DNA from: Thermohalobaculum sp039180675
GTDB lineage: Bacteria > Pseudomonadota > Alphaproteobacteria > Rhodobacterales > Rhodobacteraceae
DNA length: 64,000 nt
Direction: 5' to 3'
Assembly: GCA_039180675.1 (NCBI GenBank)
Contig: JBCDDC010000016.1
Location: forward strand, 53,068-117,067
Shown here: in pieces, positions 41,357 to 49,704 of the stretch
How the letters are laid out: the number at the start of each line of letters is the position of its first letter
Position numbering within the stretch: the stretch's first letter is position 1
Position numbers and translations under genes: made by a program
Notes under the pieces: generated by a model
The model's input: only the letters and a program-made list of their open reading frames with translations
Database searches by the model: none
What the model was told of the DNA's origin: nothing

Positions 41357-42249
41357 GCGGGCGCAGGCGCGAAAGTCTCGCTCAGCCAGGCCGCAAACAG
41401 CAGCGCCTCGGGGCGCGGGGCCTTGTGGCGCGGGATCACTGCATGGTGCGCTTGTTCGTGCGAAAGCCGCAGACCGGGCGGGCAGACGACCCGGCCGTCA
41501 CTCACGGCGCGGGCGGCCAGATCCTGGGCAATCAGTGCAACGCCGAGGCCCGCGGCGACCATCTCTATCGCGACTGTCGAACTATCGACGCTCGAGCGCG
41601 CACTGATGCGATCCTCCGCGAGACTGTGAGCCCTTGCGAACAAGGTCCAGAAACTCTCGCATCCCATAATATGGATCGCGTCCCGCTGCATCATCGCTGC
41701 GATCGCGGCCAGCGGGTCGCTGCCGAAGTTGGTGCCAGGCGGGCAGATCGGGATCGAACCGGGTTCGGAAAGCCGGATCACCTGCTGACCCGGCCATTTT
41801 CCGTCGCCGTAGCGGATTTCGATATCCGCTTGGTCCTCCTCCAGCGCGTCTGACCAAACCGAGGTTGAGAGACGGATGGGAATACCAGGATGCGCGTCGT
41901 GAAAGTCAGGCAGCACGGGCGCTAGCCGTTGTGTTGCAAAGCTCACGGGCGCGCGGACGATCAGCCGTTCTGCCTCGTTCAAACCGAAGAGCCCGGCAGT
42001 TGCGAGTGACAGCGTCTCAAAGGCTTGCTGGACCGCGGGCAGATAGCTGCGACCCACCTCGCTCAGCACCACACCCCGCGCCTGGCGATGGAAGAGCTGG
42101 AAGCCAAGCCGACCCTCCAGCGCGCGGATTTGCTGACTGACCGCCGCCGGTGTGAGCCCCAATTCTTCGGCGGCCGCGGCAAAGCCACCGAGGCGCGCCG
42201 CTGCCTCGAACGTCTTCAGCCACGCTGGCGGTGGGAGCTGCGAGCCCAT
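41353..42249 (-). CDS. LysR-family regulator (GcvA-like)
   Basis: A 298-residue regulator with an N-terminal winged helix (LKTFEAAARLGGFAAAAEELGLTPAAVSQQIRALEGRLGFQLFHR, about residues 9-53) and a periplasmic-binding-type effector domain. The LPPPAWLKTFEAAAR opening resembles GcvA-type members. It is divergent from the GMC oxidoreductase gene, with 96 bp between starts, so it probably controls the GMC-enolase pair. Its stop overlaps the SbmA gene end by 4 bp. Confidence 0.88.
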   Translation of the reverse strand: MGSQLPPPAWLKTFEAAARLGGFAAAAEELGLTPAAVSQQIRALEGRLGFQLFHRQARGVVLSEVGRSYLPAVQQAFETLSLATAGLFGLNEAERLIVRAPVSFATQRLAPVLPDFHDAHPGIPIRLSTSVWSDALEEDQADIEIRYGDGKWPGQQVIRLSEPGSIPICPPGTNFGSDPLAAIAAMMQRDAIHIMGCESFWTLFARAHSLAEDRISARSSVDSSTVAIEMVAAGLGVALIAQDLAARAVSDGRVVCPPGLRLSHEQAHHAVIPRHKAPRPEALLFAAWLSETFAPAPA

Positions 42250-42345
42250 CTGAGCACCCGTTAAAATTACCCCTTAGCCGTATTTTCCATTGTTTGATTA
42301 TGGCCTTCAAGTCTGGACTTTGAGGAGAGGAGCCGGTTGGGGGCC

Positions 42346-43953
42346 ATGGATTGTTTTGACTATATAATTATCGGCGCCGGGTCGGCGGGTTGCGTCCTGG
42401 CGGACAGGCTCAGCGCGGATGGCAAAGCGACCGTCCTGATGCTCGAGGCCGGCGGAAGCGATCGACGCCCATGGATCAAGCTCCCCATCGGTTATGGCAA
42501 GACGTTCCACGACCCACGGGTCAATTGGCGCTTTCGCACGCTGCCCGATCCCGAACTCGGGGACCGCACGCTTTACTGGCCGCGTGGCAAGGTCCTAGGC
42601 GGGTCCAGTTCGATCAACGGCCTAGTCTACTCGCGCGGTCTGCCAGGTGACTATGAGGATTGGGCAGCGGCGGGAAATCCAGGCTGGGGCTGGTCTGACG
42701 TGGCGCCTGTGTTCGACCGGATCGAGAGGCATATCGCCCCCGATGGCAGTCAGTCGGGCAGCGGGCCGCTCTCGATCACTGACCCATCGGCCCGCTGTCA
42801 CCCGGTGAAACGCCATTACCTCGCGGCGGCGAAGAGCCTGTCGCTGCCCGAGATCGATCCGGCGGATGCGGTGTCCGGCGAAGGGGTCGGAGCCTACCGT
42901 ATCACCACGCGCCATGGTCTCCGTTCCTCTGCGGCGGACGCCTTCCTGCGGCCTGCGATGCGGAGACGGAACCTCGCGATCAGCACCCACTGTCTTGTGG
43001 ACCGGATCGACCTAATCGAGGGGCGGGCCGCATCAGTAAGTTATACACGCGACGGTCGATCATACCGCGCAACTGCCCGGGCCGAGGTTCTGCTGGCTGC
43101 CGGTGCCATCGCCTCCCCACTGATCTTACAGCGCTCTGGCATCGGTTCGGGAGCGATGCTGCGCGAGCATGGCATCGAGGTTCTTTGGGAGAACCCGACG
43201 GTCGGCGAAGGTCTGCAGGACCATCTCGGAATCGATTACTCCTTTCGCGCGACCGAACCGACGCTGAACCAGGTGCTTGGCACGCGTTTGGGTCAGCTTT
43301 GCGCAGGACTTGAATTTCTGTTCACGCGCAATGGCCCGCTCAGCCTCAGCGTCAATCAGATGGGTGGATTGGTGCGCAGCCGCCCCGGCCTTCGCCGGGC
43401 TGATATACAACTCTACTTCAACCCGCTCACCTACTCGACGGTCTACAAGGACAAGCGCCCGCTGTTGCGTCCCGACCGATGGCCCGGCTTTGCCATTGGC
43501 TTCAACTCTTGTCGTCCGACCAGCCGTGGGCGGGTCGGCCTTGATGGCCGTGACGCAGATGCCGCCCCGAGGATCGAGCCCTCCTATCTATCGACCAACG
43601 AAGATGTTGCCGAGGCGCTCGCGGGGGCGCGGCTGATCGAGCGATTGGTTAAGACCGATGCGCTGAGACAACTGATTGCGAGCAAGAACGGATTTTCGCC
43701 CGAGGGTGCGAGCGACGAAGAGATCCTCGCCGATTTTCGCGCGCGCGCCTCCACCGTCTTCCACGCCTGTGGCACCTGCCGGATGGCCCCGCTCAGCGAC
43801 GGCGGCGTGGTTGCGCCGGATCTGCGGGTCCATGGCGTTGACGGATTGAGGGTGGTGGATGCATCGGTATTCCCCAACATTACCTCGGCGAACACCAACG
43901 CGCCGACCCTGATGACCGCGATGAAGGCGGCGGATATGATTTTAGCTGCGTGA
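42346..43953 (+). CDS. GMC-family FAD oxidoreductase (choline dehydrogenase-like)
   Basis: A 535-residue flavoprotein. The FAD fingerprint is DYIIIGAGSAGCVLADRLS (residues 5-23). GMC signature 1 is PRGKVLGGSSSINGLVYSRG (about 82-101). The catalytic HACGTCRMA block lies near 470, and the C-terminal SANTNAPTLMTAMKAADMI is standard. The substrate is an alcohol or polyol; the next gene is a sugar-acid dehydratase-type enolase, which suggests a sugar or polyol pathway. TTG 42337 has a better-spaced GAGGAGAGG site and could be the real start. Confidence 0.87.
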   Translation: MDCFDYIIIGAGSAGCVLADRLSADGKATVLMLEAGGSDRRPWIKLPIGYGKTFHDPRVNWRFRTLPDPELGDRTLYWPRGKVLGGSSSINGLVYSRGLPGDYEDWAAAGNPGWGWSDVAPVFDRIERHIAPDGSQSGSGPLSITDPSARCHPVKRHYLAAAKSLSLPEIDPADAVSGEGVGAYRITTRHGLRSSAADAFLRPAMRRRNLAISTHCLVDRIDLIEGRAASVSYTRDGRSYRATARAEVLLAAGAIASPLILQRSGIGSGAMLREHGIEVLWENPTVGEGLQDHLGIDYSFRATEPTLNQVLGTRLGQLCAGLEFLFTRNGPLSLSVNQMGGLVRSRPGLRRADIQLYFNPLTYSTVYKDKRPLLRPDRWPGFAIGFNSCRPTSRGRVGLDGRDADAAPRIEPSYLSTNEDVAEALAGARLIERLVKTDALRQLIASKNGFSPEGASDEEILADFRARASTVFHACGTCRMAPLSDGGVVAPDLRVHGVDGLRVVDASVFPNITSANTNAPTLMTAMKAADMILAA

Positions 43954-43959
43954 GGCGCC

Positions 43960-45066
43960 ATGAAACTGGCTGAGATCGAAACCTTCTCTACCCAGGATGT
44001 CGGCTTTGTCCGCGTGACCATGGAGGACGGTGCGACCGGCTGGGGACAGGTCTCGACCTATCATGCGGATATCACCGCCCAGGTGCTCCATCGCCAGGTG
44101 GCGCCCTGGATGCTGGGCCGGGATACCGAGGACCTCGACGACTTGATCGATTTTGTCACCGAGCGCGAGCATAAGTTCCCCGGCTCCTATCTCCGCCGTG
44201 CGATGGCGGGTGTCGACACGGCGATCTGGGATATGCGCGGACGTAAAGCAGGCAAACCGGTAGCGGAGTTGCTGGGCGGTTCGGCGGGAACAATCCGTGC
44301 CTATGCTTCTTCAATGAAACGCGACATTCGCCCCTCCGACGAGGCCGCGCGTTTGAAACGTTTGCGCGACGATAAGGGGTTCGATGCCTTCAAGGTCCGT
44401 GCGGGTGCCGAGGTCGGTCGAAACGCTGACGAATGGCCTGGACGGACAGAGGAGATCATCCCGACGACGCGAGAGGAACTTGGGCCCGAGGTTGATCTGC
44501 TGATTGACGCGAACTCCTGCTACACGCCGGCTCGCGCCATCCAGATCGGCCACATCCTGCAGGACAATGGGTTCTGTCATTTCGAGGAACCGTGCCCCTA
44601 TTGGGAGCTTGAGCAGACCAAACAAGTTACTGATGCGCTCTCAATCGATGTCACTGGAGGTGAGCAGGACTGTGATCTCCCCACATGGCGGCGCATGATC
44701 GAGATGCGCGCGGTCGATATTGTTCAGCCCGATATCCTTTATCTCGGCGGGATCTGCCGCACACTGCGCGTCTGCCGCATGGCGTATCAGGCCGGGCTGC
44801 CCATCACACCGCATTGCGCAAACCTCTCCATGGTGACGCTTTTCACCATGCATCTGCTGCGCGCGATCCCGGGTGCGGGCAAATACTTGGAGTTCTCGAT
44901 AGAGGGAGAGGACTACTATCCCTGGCAATACGATCTCTTCCGTGCCTCACCCTACGAGATCGAGGACGGCCATGCCCGCGTCACGGACGCCCCCGGCTGG
45001 GGTGTCGAGATCAATCCCGACTGGCTGGCTCGCTCGACCTACCACTACAGTGGTTTTGAAGGCTGA
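43960..45066 (+). CDS. mandelate racemase/muconate lactonising enzyme family protein
   Basis: A 368-residue enolase-superfamily enzyme. The capping domain spans about 1-115. The barrel has FKVRAG (catalytic KxR, about 144), LIDANS (metal Asp, about 183), HFEEPCP (metal Glu, about 209), VTGGEQD (metal Glu, about 233) and PHCANLS (catalytic His, about 284). A KxR plus His arrangement is seen in acid-sugar dehydratases. It starts 6 bp after the GMC gene, so the pair probably oxidises and then dehydrates a sugar-derived acid. Confidence 0.87.
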   Translation: MKLAEIETFSTQDVGFVRVTMEDGATGWGQVSTYHADITAQVLHRQVAPWMLGRDTEDLDDLIDFVTEREHKFPGSYLRRAMAGVDTAIWDMRGRKAGKPVAELLGGSAGTIRAYASSMKRDIRPSDEAARLKRLRDDKGFDAFKVRAGAEVGRNADEWPGRTEEIIPTTREELGPEVDLLIDANSCYTPARAIQIGHILQDNGFCHFEEPCPYWELEQTKQVTDALSIDVTGGEQDCDLPTWRRMIEMRAVDIVQPDILYLGGICRTLRVCRMAYQAGLPITPHCANLSMVTLFTMHLLRAIPGAGKYLEFSIEGEDYYPWQYDLFRASPYEIEDGHARVTDAPGWGVEINPDWLARSTYHYSGFEG

Positions 45067-45193
45067 GGCCGCGTCCTTACTAGCGCCTGTGGTTAATACC
45101 AGGGCGGCCGCACGTAAAAGAGCCAAACCACCGCTCAGCCCTTTTCGAAGGCCTTGTGATTGATTCCGGAAAGCAAGTGTCTAGCGGCGGCGA

Positions 45194-45652
45194 TCAAGAT
45201 GCCTTTGGCAGGCTATATTGCGCGTCACCTATCCTAAATGAGAAAGCCGCATACAATTGTGCCTGGTCGTGGCCAACGTCGCCCTTGATCTGTGCCCCTA
45301 GGAGGAAGAATTCATAGGGCGACCCGTTCCTGTGATAGTTGATCAGCGTCGTGAAACCCTTTCCGTCGCGTTCGATGTCGCGCCGGAAGTTCATTGCGGC
45401 CACCTGGTCGGTGTCATCACCTTGAAGGAACTTCGGCGTCTCGCCGATTATGTCGCGGCATTCGTATCCGCAGAGGTCGCAGAAAGCCTCGTTAGCATAA
45501 ATGAAGCGGACCGGTTCATTCTCATGCGCGGCCGTGAGCAGGGTCGTTGGCACATCAATCGAAGAACAGAACCCTGCGATCGCGTCGCTCCCCTCCAAGT
45601 CTCCAATGAGTTCGTCCAGCAAAGCAATCGCGCGCTTCACGCCAGCCTCCAT
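45194..45652 (-). CDS. LOV-like PAS protein lacking the photoactive cysteine
   Basis: A 152-residue single PAS domain with an N-terminal helix. It matches LOV text closely: IYANEAFCDLCGYECRDIIGETPKFLQGDDTD (about residues 51-82 in outline), then TLINYHRNGSPYEFFL. In true LOV domains the motif is GxNCRFLQ; here it reads GETPKFLQ, so Pro73 replaces the cysteine that bonds flavin, and Thr72 replaces Asn. One later flavin-contact Asn is kept (105) and another appears to be Phe115. It may bind flavin without adduct formation or not at all. It lies at the edge of the regulator block. Confidence 0.72.
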   Translation of the reverse strand: MEAGVKRAIALLDELIGDLEGSDAIAGFCSSIDVPTTLLTAAHENEPVRFIYANEAFCDLCGYECRDIIGETPKFLQGDDTDQVAAMNFRRDIERDGKGFTTLINYHRNGSPYEFFLLGAQIKGDVGHDQAQLYAAFSFRIGDAQYSLPKAS

Positions 45653-45970
45653 CGCGTGCGAGGTGCATTTGTCAAGAGATCCCCTCCAGGTACCGACACG
45701 CTGTCCGCACGTCTTTCCAACGAAACGACTTCTGGATGATGCCGCTAAAGGCTCTTCTTTTCAACGCTTTAGATACAGTAGTTGATGATTTGATCTTTGA
45801 TGAGGGCCAATCATCGCAGAGCCTTGATGAAGGCGGAAGAATGGCGCGCAATTCGGGCCTACCTTTGAGTAAGAGCGACCGAAACGAAACCTCGGTTAAA
45901 GCAGATCCATGATCCGCCATGCCTGCTCCGCGACGTCTGGGCAGGCGCGTCACCATCTCAGCACCATGGG
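45653..45970. promoter_or_regulatory. 318-bp spacer between the PAS and AraC genes
   Basis: Moderately AT-rich, especially 45770-45830, and presumably the PAS gene promoter. A 100-codon reading frame on the minus strand has unusual Ser/Arg/Lys composition and no ribosome site, and I do not accept it as a gene. Confidence 0.4.
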
Positions 45971-46885
45971 TCACGAGCGCAGTTCGCGCCGGTACGTCCC
46001 CGGAGGGACACCGACGTGCTTCGAGAAAGTCGCAGTCATGTGAGACTGGCTGGAAAATCCGGTTGCATAGGCAATCTCGGCCAGGCTGAAGTCCGAGTAG
46101 CCCAACAGATCTTTCACCCGCATAAGCCGCCGCTGGATCACGAACTGATGCGGTGTAATCCCGGTCGCAGCCTTGAAGCTGCGTGAAAAGGCGAACAGGT
46201 CTTGATCGACCAGCTTAGCAAGATCTGAGAGATCGAAGTTCCGCTCCAGCGCGCTTTCGATGTAGTCGACAATTCTCTCGACCTCGGTTTGATTGAGCGC
46301 CGCTCTGGAAGCCTTCGCAGACTTTTGTCCACCGAAGGCCTTGAGAATCTCACAGCCGATCTGCAGCCCAAGCGACTCCGACAGGACGCGCCAACCGACC
46401 TCGCCTGCTGCCATGACCCGATACTGCTGCTCTACCATCTTCTGTATACTTGGCTGGATCCAGCACATCCTGGCGTCGAGGCTCTGGGATGATCCTAGCC
46501 GGGGATCGATCTCGCCGATCCGGTCAAACAGAGATCGATTGATGCAGAGGACGGTGTTGGTCGTTACACCATCGAATTCATAACGCTGCGCGTTCTGCGA
46601 GGGAACGAAGGTGAGAATGCCGGGCCGGACGTTGCTCTCGCCTCGCGAAATGCCCACATCCCAGCTGAGATTGCCTTCAGAGGTGAGTGATAGGATGAGT
46701 GTGCAATCGTCCGACGCCCCGATTTCAGAGCTGTGTGAGCGAAGCAAAAACCGCCCCGTAGCAATATCATAATCCGTCGGCTCAACGACGTTCTGATCCA
46801 GTTTCCTGACGATGGATCGCGCATCGAACGCCCGGATCACGCCGTCTGGTCCAATGACTTCCGAGAGATCAACCATGTCCTTCAT
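45971..46885 (-). CDS. AraC-family regulator, paralogue A
   Basis: A 304-residue regulator. The C-terminal HTH_18 domain (about 205-300) has two helix-turn-helices: LAKLVDQDLFAFSRSFKAATGITPHQFVIQRRL and LAEIAYATGFSSQSHMTATFSKHVGVPPGTYRR. The N-terminal domain (about 40-190) has the ATGRFLLRSHSSEIG block shared with the neighbouring paralogue. A GAGGGTGAC ribosome site precedes the ATG. The effector is unknown. Confidence 0.88.
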   Translation of the reverse strand: MKDMVDLSEVIGPDGVIRAFDARSIVRKLDQNVVEPTDYDIATGRFLLRSHSSEIGASDDCTLILSLTSEGNLSWDVGISRGESNVRPGILTFVPSQNAQRYEFDGVTTNTVLCINRSLFDRIGEIDPRLGSSQSLDARMCWIQPSIQKMVEQQYRVMAAGEVGWRVLSESLGLQIGCEILKAFGGQKSAKASRAALNQTEVERIVDYIESALERNFDLSDLAKLVDQDLFAFSRSFKAATGITPHQFVIQRRLMRVKDLLGYSDFSLAEIAYATGFSSQSHMTATFSKHVGVPPGTYRRELRS

Positions 46886-46967
46886 GTCACCCTCCCGGTG
46901 CCAAGAAGATCATTCCGGCCATCAATACCGGAAGGCATCAATCTATCATGGGATATGCATGTGGTCA

Positions 46968-47882
46968 TCACGACCGCGCAATCCGGCGATAGCAGCCGGG
47001 CTCTATGCCAAATGCACTCGAGAACACATCGGTCATATGCGAATGGCTCGAGAACCCAGCAGAAGCGGCAATATCGGCCAGATGGCAGCTAGAGAGCCTC
47101 AGAAGCTCTTTCGCCCGGCTCAACCTCCTATCAACAACGAATTGGTGAGGTGTCTGTCCGGTTGCCGCCTCGAAGTCACTGGAGAAGCCAATTGGATCCC
47201 GGTCCAGGACTTCCGCCATTTCCGAAAGATCAAAGTTCCGGTCTATCTCTTCCTCGACAAAGTCCGTGATCCTGTCGATCTCCTCCGGCGCGAGGCGAGT
47301 GCCGGCTCTCGGTTTCCGCATGGCCTGACCAAAGGACGCCAGGATCTCATAGCAAATGCGCAGTGCGAGCGCCTCTGCATGTACACGCCAGCCAACTTCC
47401 CCTCCTTCCACCATGCGCTCTTGCTCGAGGACCAGTCTTCTCAGCCGCGAGTTAAACCAGAGCATTCGCGGATCTAGTCTGTCTGCGCCACCAAGCTCTG
47501 GGTCGATTTCACCAACACGATCGAACAGCGATGATCTTATCGAAAGCACGGTGTTGTTCGTTCTACCCCGAAACTCGAATGTCTGATCTATCCCGGCGGG
47601 CACGAAGGACATCATATTGGAGCGGGTCGTCGTATGCCCGCGCTCGCCACCCACGTTCCAGTGCAACTCGCCACACGACTCGCAGGCCAGGACAAGCATG
47701 CAATTCTGCGATGCATCGATCTTTGAGGAATGCGATCCGATCTTGAAGCGCCCAGTCGCGATCTCGTAATCTGGCGGAGAGATCACCTCTCCACCAAAAT
47801 CTTCGACTAATGCCTGCGGTGTTTCCGCGGCGAAAACAGCCGATTGAGACGTTTCAGGCAGTGCTTCGACCAAATCCTTCAT
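46968..47882 (-). CDS. AraC-family regulator, paralogue B
   Basis: Starting at ATG 47882, after a GGAG, it is 304 residues long, the same as paralogue A, and both begin MKD(M/L)V. ATG 47897 would add five residues. Shared blocks include (Y/D)EIATGRFKIGSHSSKI, NNTVLSIRSSLFDRVGEIDPELG, GEVGWRVHAEAL and the HTH_18 end (GQTPHQFVVDRRLSRAKELL, AGFSSHSHMTDVF). The two genes are a tandem duplication that has diverged widely. It lies 82 bp upstream of paralogue A on the same strand. Confidence 0.88.
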   Translation of the reverse strand: MKDLVEALPETSQSAVFAAETPQALVEDFGGEVISPPDYEIATGRFKIGSHSSKIDASQNCMLVLACESCGELHWNVGGERGHTTTRSNMMSFVPAGIDQTFEFRGRTNNTVLSIRSSLFDRVGEIDPELGGADRLDPRMLWFNSRLRRLVLEQERMVEGGEVGWRVHAEALALRICYEILASFGQAMRKPRAGTRLAPEEIDRITDFVEEEIDRNFDLSEMAEVLDRDPIGFSSDFEAATGQTPHQFVVDRRLSRAKELLRLSSCHLADIAASAGFSSHSHMTDVFSSAFGIEPGCYRRIARS

Positions 47883-48084
47883 CTCCGCTTCGTTCATGGA
47901 CCTTTAGGCGCGTACGGATCTCTTCGCGCCGGTGGGTCTTTTTCTGCTTTGGCCTTCTTGGCCCTTCGCTGGTGCTTAGCGAAGTCTAGGTGAACAAACG
48001 CATCCGGTTTCGCGAGTAAGACCTCAGCTTGAGATAGCAAACCCGATGCTCGGCAATTTCTATCAAATTCTTGCAGTTGAAATT

Positions 48085-48531
48085 TTACTGATCCATCAGC
48101 ATTCCGAGTCGGTGGCCGTGCAGGCGGTGTGCCTCGATTCGGCTGGCGAGGAGAATCAGAGTTGGCATCTCCTCGGCAGCCCTCGCCAAGTCCATCGCGG
48201 CACCGAGCGAATGCATCGCCTGTTCATGTCCACCCGCCAGGTTACTGACCATCTCATCCAGGGGCGGGATCTCATCGCAGCCCGGCGGGTTCACTGCAAC
48301 AACTTCGTCTGAGTAGTCCAAGATCGGCCTGCCGCCGAGGCCCAGAACGTGAAGCGCCAGCGGCTCCAACGCGTCCTGCAATTCATCGGCCTGCGCCCGG
48401 AAACACCGTGCTGCATCGAGCGCACCCGCGCCGGTCGCGTTCCATTCATAGCTCTTGGCGGTCCGCTCGATCCTGCAAGTGTTGCCCAGGATGTGACAGA
48501 GCGCTTCAAAGAGGAAACCTTCCTGGGTCAT
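48085..48531 (-). CDS. Dps/ferritin-like four-helix protein with altered ferroxidase site
   Basis: A 148-residue helical protein. Helix A and its end (EALCHILGNTCRIERTAKSYEWNATG) match the LLAxTYxLYLKTHNFHWNVTG part of Dps. Helix B (RAQADELQDALEPLALHVLGLGG) matches the EQYxELAEAIDEIAERIRALGG part. The iron-binding His next to the Trp is replaced by Glu29. It could be a Dps that protects DNA without iron oxidation, or a related mini-ferritin. It lies among regulators and downstream of a hairpin array. Confidence 0.6.
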   Translation of the reverse strand: MTQEGFLFEALCHILGNTCRIERTAKSYEWNATGAGALDAARCFRAQADELQDALEPLALHVLGLGGRPILDYSDEVVAVNPPGCDEIPPLDEMVSNLAGGHEQAMHSLGAAMDLARAAEEMPTLILLASRIEAHRLHGHRLGMLMDQ

Positions 48532-48631
48532 CGGCGGGTCCTTTGACTTGCTGCTTGTGACGATTGCTTGGGCGATGATGCGTTTTCGCGCCCTGAGGCC
48601 AGGGCAGCGGGTAGCCTTCTACTGCCAGTTT

Positions 48632-48779
48632 GGTGCGGGCGGGCGCGAATGCCGCGCCCGCCCGCACCTTGAAAAAATGAGACGAACGGATGAACCGTTC
48701 GTCTCAAGTCTGCCTGCGGCCAGGGGTAGGGTGGGGGAGAGTTCGGAACTGGGAACAGGTTCCGACACCGCAGGCAGGC
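48632..48779. other. array of long perfect hairpins
   Basis: Three stem-loops stand in a row in the 256-bp gap. 48632-48668 has a perfect 16-bp stem with a 5-nt loop. 48678-48706 has a perfect 12-bp stem with a 5-nt loop. 48708-48779 has a 12-bp outer stem with one wobble enclosing a 7-bp inner hairpin (48743-48765). Between the outer and inner stems lies a G-rich run (48723-48737, GGGG, GGG and GGGGG tracts) that could form a G-quadruplex. No T-run follows the stems on either strand. The kinase gene ends 9 bp to the right. Confidence 0.8.
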
Positions 48780-48787
48780 ACAGGGAA

Positions 48788-49558
48788 CTATAGATCGACG
48801 GCGCTATGGCTGTCGGTCTCGCGCCTCAACCTCGTCAGGACCGGGGCGACCAATGACGCTGTCACCTCTTGGCGACAGTCCAGCGGCCGCGATGGTGCCT
48901 GTGGCAGCTCGAGGCAGAAGCTTGTCCCTGAACTTTTTGTTCTGATAAGCCGCAAACGCCCGTTCATCTCACGTGCCAGAGCAACGGCCGTGATCAGGCC
49001 CGAGCCAATCGGACCCTTGGGCGCATGTTTCGTGTCGACGCGCGGATAGAGGTAAGCGAGGACATGATCCGGCAGTCCGGGCCCGTCATCGGATACATCG
49101 AAATACACGCGACCATAGGCCTGGGATACAGCGATCTCGACCCAGGATCCTCCATGTTTGCTGACCGCATTCGCTGCGTTCAACGCGAGATTGAACAGGA
49201 TGCGGAAAAGCGATGGTGTGTTGCAGTTGATCTGGACATCATCCTCGACCAAGCACTGAAACTCGATCTCCTTTCGCCCTGAGAGAGACTCAACCGACGC
49301 GAGATCGGCGATCTGGCGGACAAGATTCTCGATGCAGCCTGAGCGATGGAGGCGGCCATTCCTCGCGATCAGGCTTTCGGTGAGCTGATCGCGGCAGATT
49401 TCGGCCACACGGTCGATCGCCTCAGCGATCCGGTCCGCCTGTTTCTTGACATCACAGTCTCTGTGACCACGAAGCTCTTCGGCTGCAAGCCCCGCGCGTG
49501 CCATCAGACCATTGATGTCATGGGCAATGCCGTTCATCTTTAGGTGGATGTCGTTCAT
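48788..49558 (-). CDS. soluble histidine kinase (sensor-less)
   Basis: A 256-residue protein with no membrane segment. The phosphoacceptor region is MNGIAHDINGLMARAGLAAEEL (His about residue 12). The ATPase half has an N box in NLALNAANAVSKHG (about 155), a G1 box DVSDDGPGLPDHV and a G2 box PIGSGLITAVALAREMNG. The start at 49558 was chosen because GGAGGA lies 5 nt upstream. The 12 residues before the His leave no room for a sensor, so it must be driven by a partner protein. No response regulator gene is directly adjacent on its strand. Confidence 0.82.
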   Translation of the reverse strand: MNDIHLKMNGIAHDINGLMARAGLAAEELRGHRDCDVKKQADRIAEAIDRVAEICRDQLTESLIARNGRLHRSGCIENLVRQIADLASVESLSGRKEIEFQCLVEDDVQINCNTPSLFRILFNLALNAANAVSKHGGSWVEIAVSQAYGRVYFDVSDDGPGLPDHVLAYLYPRVDTKHAPKGPIGSGLITAVALAREMNGRLRLIRTKSSGTSFCLELPQAPSRPLDCRQEVTASLVAPVLTRLRRETDSHSAVDL

Positions 49559-49638
49559 ACGATCCTCCATCTTCAGGTCCGATCTGGGGAGCAACAAGCT
49601 TTCGAACCCGTGGCTGTTAATGGAGGATTAAATCTCTT

Positions 49639-49649
49639 AGTGGACCACT
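49639..49649. promoter_or_regulatory. palindrome AGTGG-A-CCACT in a divergent spacer
   Basis: A perfect 5-bp dyad lies between the divergent kinase gene and the third AraC gene in an AT-rich stretch. It is a candidate operator, but no consensus is available to confirm it. Confidence 0.35.
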
Positions 49650-49704
49650 CAGTCTTTCAAACTCCTGCGGATTCTTTCTTTGAATTAATCCGCTCTTCTC
49701 ACCG

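Noticed and set aside
45672..45974. 100-codon minus-strand frame overlapping the AraC end by 4 bp
   Set aside because: The overlap looks like coupling, but the GTG has no ribosome site and the sequence has no domain character.
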